Below the pieces are notes generated by a model. That model ran no database searches and was not told the DNA's origin. It was given only the letters and a program-made list of their open reading frames with translations. Below are positions 62,864-64,000 of a stretch of DNA of 64,000 nt, in pieces. Each line of letters starts with the position of its first letter. The stretch's first letter is position 1. A program made the position numbers and the translations under genes. The stretch is taken from positions 1 to 64,000 of the forward strand of contig CAYOIZ010000036.1 of NCBI GenBank assembly GCA_964404165.1. Direction: 5' to 3'. This DNA is from DASYLJ01 sp964404165 (GTDB lineage Bacteria; Desulfobacterota; Binatia; DP-6).

Positions 62864-64000
62864 GCAAGCCCACCCAGTACCTGCGGGATCCCCGCATCTT
62901 CCACGACGCCTGTGGCGTCGGCTTCGTCGTCAACGTGAAGGGCGATCGCTCGCATTCGATCGTCGAGAAGGGCCTCGAGGTGCTGCGCAATCTGACGCAC
63001 CGCGGAGCGTGCGGGTGCGATCCGCTCACGGGTGACGGCGCCGGCATCCTGGTCCAGATCCCCGACGACTTCCTGCGTCGCGAGTGCAAGGCCGCCCGCA
63101 TCACCCTGCCCGCGCCCGGCGCCTACGGCGTCGGCATGGTGTTCCTCCCGGCCGAGATCAACCAGCGCAACGAGTGCGAGCGTATCATCGAGAAGGTGAT
63201 CCGCGAGGAGGGGCAGCTCCTCCTCGGCTGGCGGCGCGTGCCGATCGATCGCGAAGCGCCCGGCCCGCAGGCGCAGCGCATCATGCCGACCGTGCGCCAG
63301 GTGTTCGTGGGGCGCGGCAAGGACACGCCCGACCAGGACGCCTTCGAGCGCAAGCTCTACGTCATCCGCAAGCGCGTCGAGCACATGGTGCGGACGTCCG
63401 ACATGCACGAGTCGGAGCGCTTCTACCTGCCGAGCCTGTCGTCGCGCACCATCAACTACAAGGGGCTGCTGCTCCCCGAGCAAATCCCGGCCTTCTACCA
63501 CGACCTGCAGGACCCGTTGTTCGTGTCGGCGCTGGCGCTCGTGCACCAGCGCTTCTCGACCAACACGTTCCCGTCGTGGGATCGCGCGCACCCGTATCGC
63601 TTCATCGCCCACAACGGCGAGATCAACACGATGCGCGGCAACGCCAACTGGATGCACGCGCGCCAGGCCATGTTCGCCACCGACCGCTTCGACGACGTGG
63701 AGAAGCTCTTCCCCATCATCGATCCGGCGGGCAGCGACTCGGCGATGTTCGACAACGCCGTCGAGCTGCTGGTGAACACCGGCCGCTCGCTGCCGCACGC
63801 CGTGATGATGATGATCCCGGAGGCGTGGCAGAACCACGAGGGCATGAGCCCCGCCAAGCGCGCGTTCTACGAGTACCACGCGTCGCTGATGGAGCCGTGG
63901 GACGGCCCGGCGTCGATCGCGTTCACCGACGGCCGCGTCATGGGCGCCATCCTCGACCGCAACGGGCTCCGCCCGTCGCGCTACGTCGTCACCAAGGACG
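62860..64000 (+). CDS. gltB: Glutamate synthase large subunit, N-terminal part (runs off the window)
   Basis: The glutaminase domain of GltB: the Ntn-hydrolase nucleophile Cys18 lies in IFHDACGVGFVV after a 17-residue propeptide. Next come HRGACGCDPLTGDGAGILVQIP and VHQRFSTNTFPSWDRAHPYRFIAHNGEINTMRGNANWM, the glutamine-binding core. Later blocks are DPAGSDSAMFDNAVELL and DRNGLRPSRY at the right edge. The enzyme makes two glutamates from glutamine and 2-oxoglutarate with electrons from GltD or ferredoxin. About 380 of the expected 1500 residues are present. The start overlaps the Lrp-family gene. Confidence 0.96.
   Translation, partial: MSKPTQYLRDPRIFHDACGVGFVVNVKGDRSHSIVEKGLEVLRNLTHRGACGCDPLTGDGAGILVQIPDDFLRRECKAARITLPAPGAYGVGMVFLPAEINQRNECERIIEKVIREEGQLLLGWRRVPIDREAPGPQAQRIMPTVRQVFVGRGKDTPDQDAFERKLYVIRKRVEHMVRTSDMHESERFYLPSLSSRTINYKGLLLPEQIPAFYHDLQDPLFVSALALVHQRFSTNTFPSWDRAHPYRFIAHNGEINTMRGNANWMHARQAMFATDRFDDVEKLFPIIDPAGSDSAMFDNAVELLVNTGRSLPHAVMMMIPEAWQNHEGMSPAKRAFYEYHASLMEPWDGPASIAFTDGRVMGAILDRNGLRPSRYVVTKD

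Overview
The window is about 64 kb of GC-rich (roughly 70%) bacterial chromosome. It is densely coded and its genes are often translationally coupled through ATGA, GTGA or TGATG overlaps. The content is Gram-negative: a complete MCE/Mla-type lipid transport operon, lipoproteins, many secreted proteins, a hopanoid-type glycosyltransferase (HpnB-like), PlsC and L,D-transpeptidase. Cys-rich secreted proteins with 'TxCxxDxDC' segments, a deazaflavin (F420)-type oxidoreductase and CoA-transferase/thiolase genes fit a soil or sediment lineage near Binatota, Myxococcota or the former Deltaproteobacteria. That placement is inference; no rRNA or marker tree was available. I see no tRNA, rRNA, CRISPR array, insertion sequence or phage genes.

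Layout. 1-5 kb: the tail of a coiled-coil protein, glnS, a GT4 glycosyltransferase, and on the other strand an O-antigen ligase-like protein with a small coupled partner. 5-12.5 kb (minus strand): a run of exported proteins (an unknown 433-aa protein, a VCBS/FG-GAP propeller, two paralogous 8-Cys proteins), an esterase, a trypsin-like protease and an M1 aminopeptidase. 12.6-18.2 kb: a DUF4139 protein, two small unknown genes, a GST, and an adenylation-carrier-thioesterase enzyme interrupted by an apparent one-base frameshift. 18.3-28 kb: a sulfatase with a dockerin-like tail, thiolase, HpnB-like transferase, class III CoA-transferase, a 5'-3' exonuclease, a hemin-degrading factor, a diiron-type MBL protein, an alcohol dehydrogenase remnant and HemQ. 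28-32.4 kb: plsC and the four-gene MCE operon. 32.4-35.3 kb: a repeat-bearing secreted protein, an Fpg/Nei glycosylase and an SDR.

35-44 kb (minus strand) is a surface-glycan cluster with unusual enzymes: a GT-C-like membrane protein, a PP-loop (QueC-like) protein joined to a glycosyltransferase-like half, a GT2-pyruvyltransferase fusion and a PTPS-related membrane protein. 44-50 kb: a DUF962 protein, a FAD-dependent flavoprotein, typA, a small operon (F420-type oxidoreductase, methyltransferase, monooxygenase) and a GST.

50-54.4 kb (minus strand) is the most interesting block. It is a tightly coupled four-gene operon: a TMTC-like GT-C/TPR membrane protein, a 2-oxoglutarate/Fe(II) oxygenase, a polyprenyl-phosphate-sugar-synthase-like GT2 and an L,D-transpeptidase. 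It could be a hydroxylation-linked envelope glycosylation system.

54.4-64 kb: a HEAT-repeat lipoprotein, a secreted protein with a promoter-palindrome arrangement, galK, cysC, a very large secreted PHP-domain protein with a coupled small partner, and an Lrp/AsnC regulator translationally coupled to gltB, which runs off the right end.
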